Shown: positions 6,660 to 14,660 of the stretch, piece by piece | Numbering within the stretch: the first letter of the stretch is position 1 | How the letters are laid out: every line of letters begins with the position of its first letter | Assembly: GCA_002343395.1 (NCBI GenBank) | Contig: DDSN01000037.1 | Coordinates: forward strand, 1-28,509 | Reading direction: 5' to 3' | DNA from: Hyphomonadaceae bacterium UBA2389 | GTDB taxonomy: Bacteria > Pseudomonadota > Alphaproteobacteria > Caulobacterales > Aquidulcibacteraceae | DNA: 28,509 bases | The notes under the pieces: model-generated | What the model saw: the letters and a program-made list of their open reading frames with translations, nothing else | What the model was told of the DNA's origin: nothing | Database searches by the model: none | Made by a program: the position numbers and the translations under genes

Positions 6660-7883
6660 GTGGCCGACGCGCCCAAAGACGCATCTCATGGTCGTGACTA
6701 TCGCGAAACGGTTTTTCTGCCCGACCTTCCGGGCGACCCCTTTCCCTTGCGTGCGGGGTTGCCGAAGAAAGAGCCCGAGCGGGTCAAGCATTGGCAGGAC
6801 ATCGGGCTATACCGTCTGCTGCGCCAGGACGCGGCCGCGCGCCCGAAATTCGTGCTCCATGACGGGCCTCCGTACGCCAACGGCGCCATCCATATCGGGC
6901 ATGCCGAAAACAAAATCCTGAAAGACATTGTGGTGCGCTCGAAGCAGATGACCGGCTTCGATTGCGATTACGTGCCGGGCTGGGACTGTCACGGCCTGCC
7001 GATCGAGTGGAAGGTCGAAGAGGATTTCCGCAAGCAGGGCAGGAAGAAGCAGGACGTGCCGGCGGTTGAGTTCCGCAAGGCGTGCCGCGACTACGCCGAC
7101 AAATGGATCCCGCTGCAGAAGGAAGAGTTCATCCGCCTCGGCATCGAGGGCGATTGGGACAAGTACTATTCCACCATGAGCTTCGAAGCCGAAGCCGCGA
7201 TCGCCGCCGAGTTCCTGCGCGTGGTGAAGACGGGGCTTGTCTATCGCGGCTCAAAACCGGTGATGTGGAGCCCAGTGGAGCGCACGTCGCTGGCGGAAGC
7301 GGAAGTGGAGTACGCGGAAAAGACCAGCCCAACGATTTGGGTGAAGTTTCCTGTGGTGGCCATCAACACGGTGCAGGGGTCAGCCCACGACGTCTTTGAC
7401 ATAGCCAATCCAGACATCTCGATTGTCATCTGGACCACGACGCCGTGGACCATCCCCGGTAACCGCGCCATCTCATACTCGCCCGGCATCGTTTACGGTG
7501 TGTACGAAGTTCAGAGCATCGAAGAGGGACTGGCGTTCGAGCCTTGGGTGAAGGTCGGCGAGAAGCTCGCCATTGCCGACAAGCTTGCGGAAGACGTGAT
7601 GCGAGCGGCAAAGGCGGCCTCCTGGACGCGCGTCGCTGATTTCGATCCGAGCGGACTCATCTGCGCGCATCCCCTGCGCGATTGGCGCCCCCTCCCCCTA
7701 GAGGGGGGAGGGGCAGGGGTGGGGGTGAAAGCCTCTGACCATAAGCGCGAGAGTCACCCCACCCCCTTACCCCCTCCCCCTCTAGGGGAGGGGGGGCGCA
7801 CTGTGCTGCAAAGGTCTTCGCATGACGTACAACACCACCTCCGGCAATCGCGGCCTTCTGCAAGCCGAGCCGCTGATCTTTGA
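6660..7883 (+). pseudogene. ileS: Isoleucyl-tRNA synthetase, N-terminal fragment broken by a palindromic element
   Basis: Intact IleS (about 900-970 residues) charges tRNA-Ile and edits valine. The frame starts at GTG 6660, with GGAGA upstream, and matches IleS well for about 340 residues: DYRETVFLP, the HIGH motif at 78-81 in PYANGAIHIGH, PGWDCHGLPIEWKVE, and the start of the CP1 editing domain with the Thr-rich WTTTPWTIPGNRA at 258-270. Similarity stops after CAHPLR (residue 340, base 7679). The frame then runs through a 115-bp GC-rich inverted repeat (LPLEGGG ... PTPLPPPPLGEGG) and out of frame into gcvPB, stopping at 7883. Most of the editing domain, the KMSKS loop and the tRNA-binding domain are absent. 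Such a fragment cannot be a working enzyme. Either a full copy exists elsewhere or the sequence was joined wrongly at the repeat. Confidence 0.85.
7685..7799. repeat. Palindromic MITE-like element at the ileS/gcvPB junction
   Basis: Two arms of roughly 45 bp (7685-7728 and 7754-7799) are imperfect reverse complements. Both contain a run of C, then CTAGAGG, then G-rich sequence, and they end in TGA/TCA around a ~25-bp centre. The outer ends are GCGC. This matches the style of the dispersed C/G-rich palindromic repeats common in alphaproteobacterial genomes. It has no coding capacity of its own, although the ileS frame reads through it. The other genomic copies cannot be seen from this window. 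Confidence 0.85.
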
Positions 7884-9360
7884 GACCGGTCATGCGACGG
7901 GAACTGGCGTCGATTTGCCGGAACCGATAAACACGCCGAACAAGCTCGGCGGCCTTGCGCGCAAGGCCGCGCTCGATCTGCCGGGTCTCTCCGAGCCGGA
8001 AACGATGCGCCATTTCGTGCGGCTCTCGCAGCGCAATTACGCCATCGACCTCGGGCTCTTTCCGCTGGGTTCGTGCACGATGAAGCACAACCCGCGCCTC
8101 AATGAACGCACAGCGCGCTTCGAGGGCTTCGCCGACATTCATCCGCTGCAGCCGATGGCGACGATCCAAGGCGCGCTCGAACTGATGGACGAGCTCGCGC
8201 ACTGGCTCTGCACGCTGACCGGCATGCCCGCGGTTGCGCTCTCACCCAAGGCTGGCGCGCACGGCGAAATGTGCGGCATGCTGGCAATCAAAGCCGCGCT
8301 TGAAGCGCGCGGCGAGGGTAAGACGCGCAAGCGCGTGCTGGTGCCGTCATCCGCGCACGGCACAAACCCAGCGACAGCCGTCGCGGCGGGCTTCATCGTC
8401 GATGAAATCGAAGCGCGCAGCGATGGGCGCGTGCATGTCGCCGACATCGCCTCCAAGCTTGGGCCCGATGTCGCCGGCATCATGATGACCAACCCGAATA
8501 CGTGCGGCCTGTTTGAACCAGACATCAAGCGCATCGCCGACCTCGTGCATGAAGCGGGCGGCTACTTCTATTGCGACGGGGCCAATTACAACGCGATCGT
8601 CGGTCGTGTGCGCCCGGGCGATCTGGGCGTCGACGCCATGCACATCAACCTGCACAAGACGTTCTCGACGCCGCATGGCGGCGGCGGGCCGGGCGCGGGG
8701 CCGACCGTGCTCTCCACCGCGCTCGCGCCGTTTGCGCCGGTGCCGCACATTGTCGTGCGTGGCGAGAAACGAGAACTGCGCGAGCATACAGAAGGCACGC
8801 AAGCCTTTGGCCGCATGTGCGCGTTCCACGGTCAGATGGGCATGTTCACGCGCGCGCTGACGTACATGCTGAGCCATGGCGGCGATGGTCTGCGCCAAGT
8901 GGCGGAAGACGCCGTGCTCAACGCCAATTATCTGCTGGCGCGTCTGAAGCCGCATTTCAACGCGCCGTTCGGCGGCCAAGGAAATGAACATCGTCCGTGC
9001 ATGCACGAAGTGCTGCTGGATGATTCATCGATCAAGCCGAAAGGCGTCGAAACCATCGACATGGCGAAGGCGCTTTTGGACGAAGGATATCACCCGTTCA
9101 CGACCTACTTCCCGTTGGTGGTTCACGGCGCCATGCTGATCGAGCCGACCGAAACCGAGCCGAAGCGTGAGCTCGATCGCTTCGCCGACGTGATGATCGC
9201 GCTGGCTGAGCGCGTGAACGCCGGCGATGTCGCGCACTTCAAGCAGGCGCCGACGCTTGCGCCGATGCGCCGCCTCGACGACACCCGCGCCGCGCGGCAA
9301 CCCAAGTTGCGCTGGCGGCGGGGGGATAACGGCGCCGGCGCCCAGGTGGCGGCGGAGTAG
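7822..9360 (+). CDS. gcvPB: Glycine dehydrogenase (decarboxylating) subunit 2, P-protein β subunit
   Basis: This is the PLP-binding half of the split P-protein of the glycine cleavage system, which decarboxylates glycine and passes the aminomethyl group to the H-protein lipoate. The 512 residues cover the full family length. GLLQAEPLIFETG, GLSEPETMRHFVRLSQRNYA, FPLGSCTMKHNPR and SAHGTNPA are conserved, and NLHKTFSTPHGGGGPGAG carries the PLP lysine at Lys279. The start ATG 7822 has AAAGG 9 bases upstream. The obligate partner gcvPA, and gcvH and gcvT, which usually come just before, are missing here because the gene follows the palindromic element and the ileS fragment. The Arg-rich C-terminal tail is a little longer than usual. 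The next gene starts 2 bp after the stop. Confidence 0.96.
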   Translation: MTYNTTSGNRGLLQAEPLIFETGHATGTGVDLPEPINTPNKLGGLARKAALDLPGLSEPETMRHFVRLSQRNYAIDLGLFPLGSCTMKHNPRLNERTARFEGFADIHPLQPMATIQGALELMDELAHWLCTLTGMPAVALSPKAGAHGEMCGMLAIKAALEARGEGKTRKRVLVPSSAHGTNPATAVAAGFIVDEIEARSDGRVHVADIASKLGPDVAGIMMTNPNTCGLFEPDIKRIADLVHEAGGYFYCDGANYNAIVGRVRPGDLGVDAMHINLHKTFSTPHGGGGPGAGPTVLSTALAPFAPVPHIVVRGEKRELREHTEGTQAFGRMCAFHGQMGMFTRALTYMLSHGGDGLRQVAEDAVLNANYLLARLKPHFNAPFGGQGNEHRPCMHEVLLDDSSIKPKGVETIDMAKALLDEGYHPFTTYFPLVVHGAMLIEPTETEPKRELDRFADVMIALAERVNAGDVAHFKQAPTLAPMRRLDDTRAARQPKLRWRRGDNGAGAQVAAE

Positions 9361-9362
9361 GG

Positions 9363-9902
9363 ATGGCGCAAGCGACACCCGCCACCATCGAGCTGAAGCT
9401 CGAGTCGTTCGCGCATCTGTTCGATCCCTACGACCCGTTCCCGATCCCGTCGCGCGATCTGGCCAAGAGCGCCGAGGAATTCATCGTCGGTTGGGCGCGT
9501 GAGGTCCCTCGCGACGCCAAGCTAAAGATCGTCGTGCATGCGCCAGCGGGGGAAGTGACGGAGGCCGCGCGCCGCGAATTGGCCGACGCCATCGCGCGCC
9601 ACTTCGCTTATCGCGCCGAACGCGTGACTGGCGACCTGCACGAGCTGTTTCGCGTCGGCTATGTTTCGCTCGGCATTGGGCTGGCGGTGTTGGCAGCTTG
9701 CGTGATCGGGGGGCGGGTGATCGACGCCGCGTTCGCGGAGGCGCCCTGGACGCGCTTTTTGTCCGAGGGGTTGATCATCTTGGGTTGGGTGGCGAACTGG
9801 CGACCGCTGGAGATTTTCTTGTACGAGTGGTGGCCGCTGGCGCAGCGGCGGCGGCTCTACCGGCGGCTCGCGCAAGCGCCGGTCGAGGTGCGAGCGGCCT
9901 GA
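9363..9902 (+). CDS. Conserved membrane protein of unknown function, coupled to gcvPB
   Basis: The 179-residue protein has a soluble N-terminal half (about 1-95) and two predicted membrane helices at about 98-120 (VGYSLGIGLAVLAACVIGG-like) and 130-145. A basic C-terminal segment, RPLEIFLYEWWPLAQRRRLY, follows. The N-terminal half contains LKLESFAHLFDPYDPFPIPSRDL, which looks like a domain start. The ATG lies 2 bp after the gcvPB stop, with GGAG in the gcvPB end as ribosome site, so the two genes are very probably co-translated. I recognise the general type (a conserved alphaproteobacterial hypothetical) but can assign no function. Its stop shares the hexamer TGATCA with the stop of the convergent gene. 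Confidence 0.8.
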   Translation: MAQATPATIELKLESFAHLFDPYDPFPIPSRDLAKSAEEFIVGWAREVPRDAKLKIVVHAPAGEVTEAARRELADAIARHFAYRAERVTGDLHELFRVGYVSLGIGLAVLAACVIGGRVIDAAFAEAPWTRFLSEGLIILGWVANWRPLEIFLYEWWPLAQRRRLYRRLAQAPVEVRAA

Positions 9903-10466
9903 TCAGAGCAGCGCCGTCGCCAGGATCCACGCGCCGGTCGCGGCGAGCAAGAACGCGGCGCTCGCGCGCACGGCGGCGAGCGGCGCGATGCGGGTGACGC
10001 TTTCGCCCAGCAGCACCGCCGGCACGTTGGCCAGCATCATGCCGGCCGTGGTGCCGATGGTGACAAGCGCGATGTCGTGGAAACGCGCCGCCAGCAGGGA
10101 GGTCGCGATCTGGGTCTTGTCGCCGATCTCGACCAGGAAGAACGCAGTCAGCGTGGTGAGGAACACGCTGGCGCCGCTGGCGCTGGCGCCGCGCTCGTCT
10201 TCCTTGTCGGGGATGAGCGCCCAGGCGGCCATGGCGATGAAGGCGAGACCGACGACGATCTGAAACGTCGGTCCGCTGAGCCAACGCGCGATGAAGTAGC
10301 CCAATGTCGCCGCCGCGGCGTGGTTGAGCAACGTCGCCGCCAGGATGCCCAGGATGATCGGCGCGGGCTTGCGGAAGCGCGCGGCCAACACGATCGCCAG
10401 CAGCTGCGTCTTGTCGCCGATTTCCGCGAGCGCGACGATTCCGGCAGAAACCCAGATTGCTTCCAT
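9903..10466 (-). CDS. GDT1/TMEM165 (UPF0016) family cation transporter
   Basis: The 187-residue inner-membrane protein has six predicted helices arranged as two homologous halves. Each half carries the family signature E-x-G-D-K-T-Q: ALAEIGDKTQLLA at about residues 13-25 and FLVEIGDKTQIAT at about 110-122. A short charged loop, LIPDKEDERG, separates the halves. Characterised relatives move Mn2+ or Ca2+ (for example the bacterial manganese exporter MneA and yeast Gdt1), so manganese or calcium export is the likely role. The 137-bp leader was checked by eye for a yybP-ykoY manganese riboswitch and none was recognised. It is convergent with the preceding gene and follows the TonB receptor gene on the same strand after a terminator, so it is probably transcribed on its own. 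Confidence 0.9.
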   Translation of the reverse strand: MEAIWVSAGIVALAEIGDKTQLLAIVLAARFRKPAPIILGILAATLLNHAAAATLGYFIARWLSGPTFQIVVGLAFIAMAAWALIPDKEDERGASASGASVFLTTLTAFFLVEIGDKTQIATSLLAARFHDIALVTIGTTAGMMLANVPAVLLGESVTRIAPLAAVRASAAFLLAATGAWILATALL

Positions 10467-10548
10467 CGCTCCGCCGTCTGCTTGCCGGCGCGTTGGTGCG
10501 CGCCATGAACGCGGCGGTCAATGGGGTGCGGCGATCGCGCGCGCCTTA

Positions 10549-10580
10549 ATGAAAGCGGCGCGCCAGCGAAGGCGCGCCGC
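10549..10580 (-). terminator. Terminator after the TonB receptor gene
   Basis: A perfect 10-bp GC stem (10555-10564 with 10571-10580) has a 6-base loop and, on the minus strand, is followed by TTTCATT. It lies 24 bases beyond the receptor stop codon. Confidence 0.8.
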
Positions 10581-10603
10581 CGAGTTTCAACATCTGGCTG
10601 AAC

Positions 10604-13147
10604 TTACCAAGTGTAGCTCACCCGCCCGTAAACGAACCGCCCGGAGCGGCCAAACGGCGAGTAGTTCGAGAACGGCGTGTTGCTCGTGGCGTTGAGCGCG
10701 GCCGGCGTCTCGGTTGGGTACTCGTCGGTGATGTTGTCCGCGCCGAGAGCGATGCGCACGTGATCGGTCAGATCGATGCGGCCTTCCAGATCGAAAAGCG
10801 TTCTCGGATCGAGCACCAGATCGTTAGCGGCGGTCGTGCCAGGCGACAGCACTTCGCCGTAACGCGTCGCGCGCAGCGTCGCGCCGAAGCGGCCGAGCGT
10901 CCAGTTGGTGGAGAAGGTGTATTTGTCCTTCGGCGTTCCTTCCTCGAACGTGAGCACATTCACGCGGTCGAACAGAACCGGCGGCGGGCTGAGCGCCGCC
11001 AGCGGCGCCGTTTGCGGCACGCGCGTGACGTCGGTCTGGTTGAAGTTTGCGCCGAGCATGAACTCGAACGCGCCAATCTCACCGGCGTCGAGATCATAGC
11101 TGGCGACGATGTCGACGCCCTGGGTCTCGGTGTCCACGCCGTTGATGAAGAACCGTCCGCCGCCGATGCCGATGAAGCCTTGCGCGGTCAGGAAGTTGCG
11201 CACTGCCGTCGAGGTGAGGTTCTCCGACAGAACAATGCGGTTGGTGACGTCGATCTGATAGGCGTCGACGGTGACGTCGAGGTCGCCCAGGCGGAAGACG
11301 GCGCCCAGCGCGTAGTTGACGGATTCTTCCGCTTCCAGCGGCTTGGCGCCCATCGCCGCCGCCACCGGATCGGTGGCTGGGAAGGTGGTGATGTCGAACG
11401 GCACGCCGTTGATGAAGTTCGTCGAGGTCGCGGTGAAGAATTGCTGTTGCAGCGATGGCGCGCGGAAGCCGTTCTGCACCGATGCGCGCAGCGCGAACCA
11501 GTCGGTGAAGTCATAACGGGCCGACAATTTTCCGGTCAGGGTTTCGCCGAAGTCGGAGTAGCTTTCGGCGCGAACCGCGGCGGACATCAGCAGATTTTCC
11601 GTGATGTCGGCTTCAACGTCGATGTAGGCGCCGACGGAGGTGCGATCCTCGTCGACTTCATTTTCAGGGCGGAAGCCAGGGAACACCTGCGCGCCCGAGG
11701 CGGTCGCGCAACCGCCGGCGGTGATCTGCGCGGGCGTCGGGCTGGTGCAGCCGGAGCCGAACAGCGGCAATAGCACGCCGCCATTGCGATACGAGTCCGG
11801 CTCGCCTGCCCATATCGAATAGCTCTCGCGCCGTGCTTCGACGCCGATCGACATGTTGATCGGCGACGCCAGACCCGCGTCGAAACCGCGTGTGCCGGAG
11901 AAGTTGAACGCGAGTTGATCGTAGTCGAACCCGCCGGCGTCGAACACGGTCTTGCTCGCCGCGCCCAGCGAACGGTTAAGCGTGTCGCGGATAGTGAAGT
12001 CCATCGAGTTGTAGCCATAGACGAGCGAGCTATCCATCGCCCACTCGCCCCAGCTCCAACGCCCGCCGCCGCCGGCGCTGTAATCTTCGACAACGGGATT
12101 GATCAGCGGCAGGAAGCCATCGGGGTAGATCGAGATCACGTTGCGATCGTCGAGCGCGCGGCGGAAGAACCCGGCCGTCAGCGAGTCGCGGTTCTGATAG
12201 CTGGCCCAACCATAAAGCTCGACGCCGTTGTCGAGATCGTAGCCCGCATTGGCGAACACGGTGTATTGCTCGATGCGCGGTTCGCCATACCAGGCGTTCA
12301 AGCGATTGATCGTCGTTTCACGCGGATCGAAGGCGCTTGAGACGAGGGGGTATTGCTGGCGCCAGTCGGGCGCGGTGCGGATGGTTTCATCCTGGTCGAG
12401 ATATTCGCCCGAGACGGTCAGGAAGCCGTCTTCGCCAAGCGGAAGCCCTACCCAGCCGGAAACGCGCGTGGTCGCGCCGTCCTGAACGTCGCGCGAGGCA
12501 AGGTCGGTGACGCTCCAGGTCGCGCCAGAAGGCGGCGCGCCGACGATCGTATCGTAGCTTGTGATGCGTTCGCCGTAACTGACGTCGATGCCGCCGCCTT
12601 CGCGCGCCTCGCGCAGGAGCACGTTGACCACGCCCGCGATCGCATCGGAGCCGTATTGAGCGGACGCGCCGTCACGCAGCACTTCGACGCTGCCGATCGC
12701 GGCCGCTGGAATGGTGTTCATGTCGACGGCCGAGGAGCCGCGTCCCACGGTGCCGTTGACGTTCACCAGCGACGCTTGGTGGCGGCGCTTTGAGTTGAGC
12801 AGCACCAGAGTCTGGTCGGGCGCCAGACCGCGCAACGTCGCTGGACGGATGGTGTCGGTGCCGTCCGCCAGGCCGGGGCGGGGAAAGTTGAACGAGGGAA
12901 GCGCCACCGAAAGCGCCTGGTTCACTTCGGTTACGCCGGCATTCGACAGGTCGTCGGCGCTGATGACGTCCACGGGCGCGGCGGTCGAGAGCGCCGAGCG
13001 ATTCGCCACGCGCGTGCCCGTGACGATGATTTCGTCATCGTCAGCGTCCTGCGCGGCGGCGGACGCCAGCGATTGGAAGGCGACGCCGGCCAGCAGCGCC
13101 GCGGCAAAACGGCGGACGCGAGGTCCGCTCTTACGTTTCGTGGTCAT
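10604..13147 (-). CDS. TonB-dependent outer-membrane receptor
   Basis: The 847-residue receptor takes a substrate across the outer membrane using TonB/ExbBD energy. A signal peptide (about residues 1-32, FAAALLAGVAFQSLASAAAQ) is followed directly by the TonB box-like stretch DDEIIVTGTRV. The plug domain (about 45-175) has RGLAPDQTLVLLNSKRRH and VEVLRDGASAQYGSDAIAGV, typical of large proteobacterial receptors. A 22-strand β-barrel continues to the end YGRVSYTW, with Trp in place of the usual terminal Phe. The start ATG 13147 has GAGGG just upstream; an earlier in-frame codon at 13189 would put 14 odd residues before the signal. Similar receptors are annotated for siderophores, vitamin B12 or oligosaccharides; the substrate cannot be told from the sequence. 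No regulator or ABC transporter is adjacent. Confidence 0.95.
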   Translation of the reverse strand: MTTKRKSGPRVRRFAAALLAGVAFQSLASAAAQDADDDEIIVTGTRVANRSALSTAAPVDVISADDLSNAGVTEVNQALSVALPSFNFPRPGLADGTDTIRPATLRGLAPDQTLVLLNSKRRHQASLVNVNGTVGRGSSAVDMNTIPAAAIGSVEVLRDGASAQYGSDAIAGVVNVLLREAREGGGIDVSYGERITSYDTIVGAPPSGATWSVTDLASRDVQDGATTRVSGWVGLPLGEDGFLTVSGEYLDQDETIRTAPDWRQQYPLVSSAFDPRETTINRLNAWYGEPRIEQYTVFANAGYDLDNGVELYGWASYQNRDSLTAGFFRRALDDRNVISIYPDGFLPLINPVVEDYSAGGGGRWSWGEWAMDSSLVYGYNSMDFTIRDTLNRSLGAASKTVFDAGGFDYDQLAFNFSGTRGFDAGLASPINMSIGVEARRESYSIWAGEPDSYRNGGVLLPLFGSGCTSPTPAQITAGGCATASGAQVFPGFRPENEVDEDRTSVGAYIDVEADITENLLMSAAVRAESYSDFGETLTGKLSARYDFTDWFALRASVQNGFRAPSLQQQFFTATSTNFINGVPFDITTFPATDPVAAAMGAKPLEAEESVNYALGAVFRLGDLDVTVDAYQIDVTNRIVLSENLTSTAVRNFLTAQGFIGIGGGRFFINGVDTETQGVDIVASYDLDAGEIGAFEFMLGANFNQTDVTRVPQTAPLAALSPPPVLFDRVNVLTFEEGTPKDKYTFSTNWTLGRFGATLRATRYGEVLSPGTTAANDLVLDPRTLFDLEGRIDLTDHVRIALGADNITDEYPTETPAALNATSNTPFSNYSPFGRSGRFVYGRVSYTW

Positions 13148-13233
13148 TTCGTCCCTCACCGTGGGGTCTCGCGCAACCCAATTGCGCAATACCGATGATA
13201 TGAGTGTGAGGGTGGAATCGTCGTGCGCCAGGG

Positions 13234-13282
13234 GCCAATGCGCCGCGCCGTGGCGATTGCCTATACGGCGTTGCCAATGCGC
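13234..13282. repeat. Direct repeat GCCAATGCGC upstream of the TonB receptor
   Basis: The decamer GCCAATGCGC occurs at 13234-13243 and 13273-13282, 39 bp apart, in the 173-bp gap between the receptor and atpF. The second copy is embedded in CGTTGC...GCAACG. It could be a regulatory site for the receptor; there is no supporting family knowledge. Confidence 0.35.
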
Positions 13283-13320
13283 AACGATTTTGATGCGTAT
13301 TCGCCTTAGCGGCGAGAATG

Positions 13321-13806
13321 TCAGCCGAACTTACGCTTCAGTTCCGCGACGCCGTCGCTGATCAGCGCGCCTTGGGCTTTGTCGCTCATGCGTTCGCGGA
13401 TCAGTTTTTCCGCGGCCGCGACCGCCGCTTCAGCCGCCGCGGCGCGCACCTCGGCCGCGGCCTTCGCCTCGGCGGACGCGATGCGGTCCTCGGCTTGCTT
13501 CTCGCGCCGCGCCATCGCCGCCATCATCGACTTGCGGGTTTCTTCGGCGACGGCGGCGGCCTGCTCCTTCGCCGCATCGACGATGGCCTTTGCGTCCGCT
13601 TCAGCCGCCGCGCGCTTGGCTTGGTATTCGGCCAGGAGCTTCTCGGCCTCTTCGCGCAGGTTGCGCGCGTCGTGCAGTTCCTTGGCGATCTTCTGGCTTT
13701 GACCATCGAGCGCGCCAAGAATTTGCGCCGGGACCTTCAGATAGACCAGAAGCCCGATGAAAAGCGCCAGCGAGAGGAAGGCGATTTCGGTGGCGGTGAT
13801 GTCCAT
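13321..13806 (-). CDS. atpF: F0F1 ATP synthase subunit b
   Basis: Peripheral-stalk subunit that holds the catalytic F1 head against the a subunit. The 161 residues show one N-terminal membrane helix (about 8-27, EIAFLSLALFIGLLVYLKV) followed by a long Ala/Glu/Lys/Arg helix expected to dimerise with subunit b'. The charge pattern EELHDARNLREEAEKLLAEY is characteristic. The start ATG 13806 has GAGGAT upstream and lies 11 bp after the atpF' stop. It is the last gene of the F0 operon; the F1 genes (atpHAGDC) are elsewhere, as is normal in Alphaproteobacteria. Confidence 0.93.
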   Translation of the reverse strand: MDITATEIAFLSLALFIGLLVYLKVPAQILGALDGQSQKIAKELHDARNLREEAEKLLAEYQAKRAAAEADAKAIVDAAKEQAAAVAEETRKSMMAAMARREKQAEDRIASAEAKAAAEVRAAAAEAAVAAAEKLIRERMSDKAQGALISDGVAELKRKFG

Positions 13807-13817
13807 GGTCGCGATCC

Positions 13818-14381
13818 TCAGGCTTTCGCCGGCGCCAGTTTGTCAGCGATTTCGCGCGCCAGCGCCTGGGCCACGCCAGGCACGTCGGCGAGGGCCTTGG
13901 TCCGGGCGTCGTTGACCTTGGCTTCCGCCGCGCGGATGCGGTCAGCGAGGCGCGCTTCGGCTTGTTCCTGCTCGGCGGTGAGCTTGGCCATGACATCGGC
14001 GCGGGCGGCGTCGACCATGGCGCGTGCGTCCGCGCGAGCTTTCGCGGTGGCCCTCTCCATGTCGGCGCGCGCTTCGTCGGCCGCCGCGCTTTTCAGCGCC
14101 GCGCCGTCGAGGTCGGCCTTGATCGTCCCGGCACGCTTTTCCAGCACCCCGGCGACCTTTGGCAGGATGAAGGTCGAGACCAAAAAGTAGAGCGCGCCGA
14201 ACGTGACCACGAACCAGAAAATCTGGCTCGGGAACAGCGAAGCGTCGAAGGGCGGAAACGCCGCGGCGTGTTCGGCCCCATGCGCGCCCGCGGCGGCGCC
14301 GTGCGCGGCGTCGACCGCATGCGCATCGACGCCGCCATGAGCCGCGTCATGAAGCTGGGTTTCAGCGCTTTCGCCGGCCAT
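13818..14381 (-). CDS. atpF': F0F1 ATP synthase subunit b' (second stalk subunit)
   Basis: The 187-residue b-type subunit pairs with the b subunit encoded next to it. An unusually long His/Ala-rich N-terminus (about 1-48, HDAAHGGVDAHAVDAAHGAA) precedes FPSQIFWFVVTFGALYFLVS, the membrane helix at about 51-72. A coiled-coil stalk continues to DKLAPAKA. The motif FPPFDASLFPSQIFW...LPKV is typical of alphaproteobacterial b'. The start ATG 14381 is 3 bp beyond the atpE stop. The extended His-rich head contains six histidines and might simply be a linker. In some annotations this gene is called atpG. Confidence 0.92.
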   Translation of the reverse strand: MAGESAETQLHDAAHGGVDAHAVDAAHGAAAGAHGAEHAAAFPPFDASLFPSQIFWFVVTFGALYFLVSTFILPKVAGVLEKRAGTIKADLDGAALKSAAADEARADMERATAKARADARAMVDAARADVMAKLTAEQEQAEARLADRIRAAEAKVNDARTKALADVPGVAQALAREIADKLAPAKA

Positions 14382-14384
14382 TGC

Positions 14385-14618
14385 TTACTTCGGCACGACG
14401 AAGAGCAGCAGGAGCGCGATCAGCAGCGAGAAGATGCCGAGCGCTTCGGTCACGGCGAAGCCGAAGATCAGATTGCCGAACTGGCCCGGCGCCGCTGACG
14501 GGTTGCGCATGGCGCCCGACAGAAAGTTGCCGAAGATCAGGCCCACGCCGATGGCGGCGCCCAGCATGCCGAGGCAGGCCAAGCCAGCGCCGATATAGGC
14601 TGCAGCAGTTGCGTCCAT
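14385..14618 (-). CDS. atpE: F0F1 ATP synthase subunit c (rotor ring)
   Basis: The 77-residue proteolipid forms the proton-driven rotor ring. Two hydrophobic helices (about 6-32 and 48-73) flank the polar loop MRNPSAAPGQ with the conserved R-x-P. The proton-carrying carboxylate is Glu58 in GFAVTEALGIFSLLIALLLL. No sodium-ligand signature is evident, so proton coupling is expected. A good ribosome site (AGGGGAG) lies upstream of ATG 14618. It sits between atpB and atpF', as expected for the F0 operon. Confidence 0.97.
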   Translation of the reverse strand: MDATAAAYIGAGLACLGMLGAAIGVGLIFGNFLSGAMRNPSAAPGQFGNLIFGFAVTEALGIFSLLIALLLLFVVPK

Positions 14619-14660
14619 TTTCTCTTACTCCCCTCTGGGTTGGATGTTCGCCCCGGCGCG

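Noticed and set aside
10467..10603. Possible yybP-ykoY manganese riboswitch upstream of the GDT1-type transporter
   Set aside because: I could not find the conserved core of that riboswitch in the minus-strand leader, only ordinary GC-rich sequence and the upstream terminator.
10760..12793. Series of plus-strand frames (up to 337 residues) opposite the TonB receptor
   Set aside because: Shadow frames of a high-GC gene; Arg/Ala/Gly-biased translations with no recognisable domain, and the minus-strand receptor is intact from signal peptide to terminal strand.
13318..14190. 290-residue plus-strand frame over atpF and atpF'
   Set aside because: Antisense of the Ala/Lys/Glu coiled coils, giving Ala/Ser/Arg repeats; the b and b' subunits explain the region completely.
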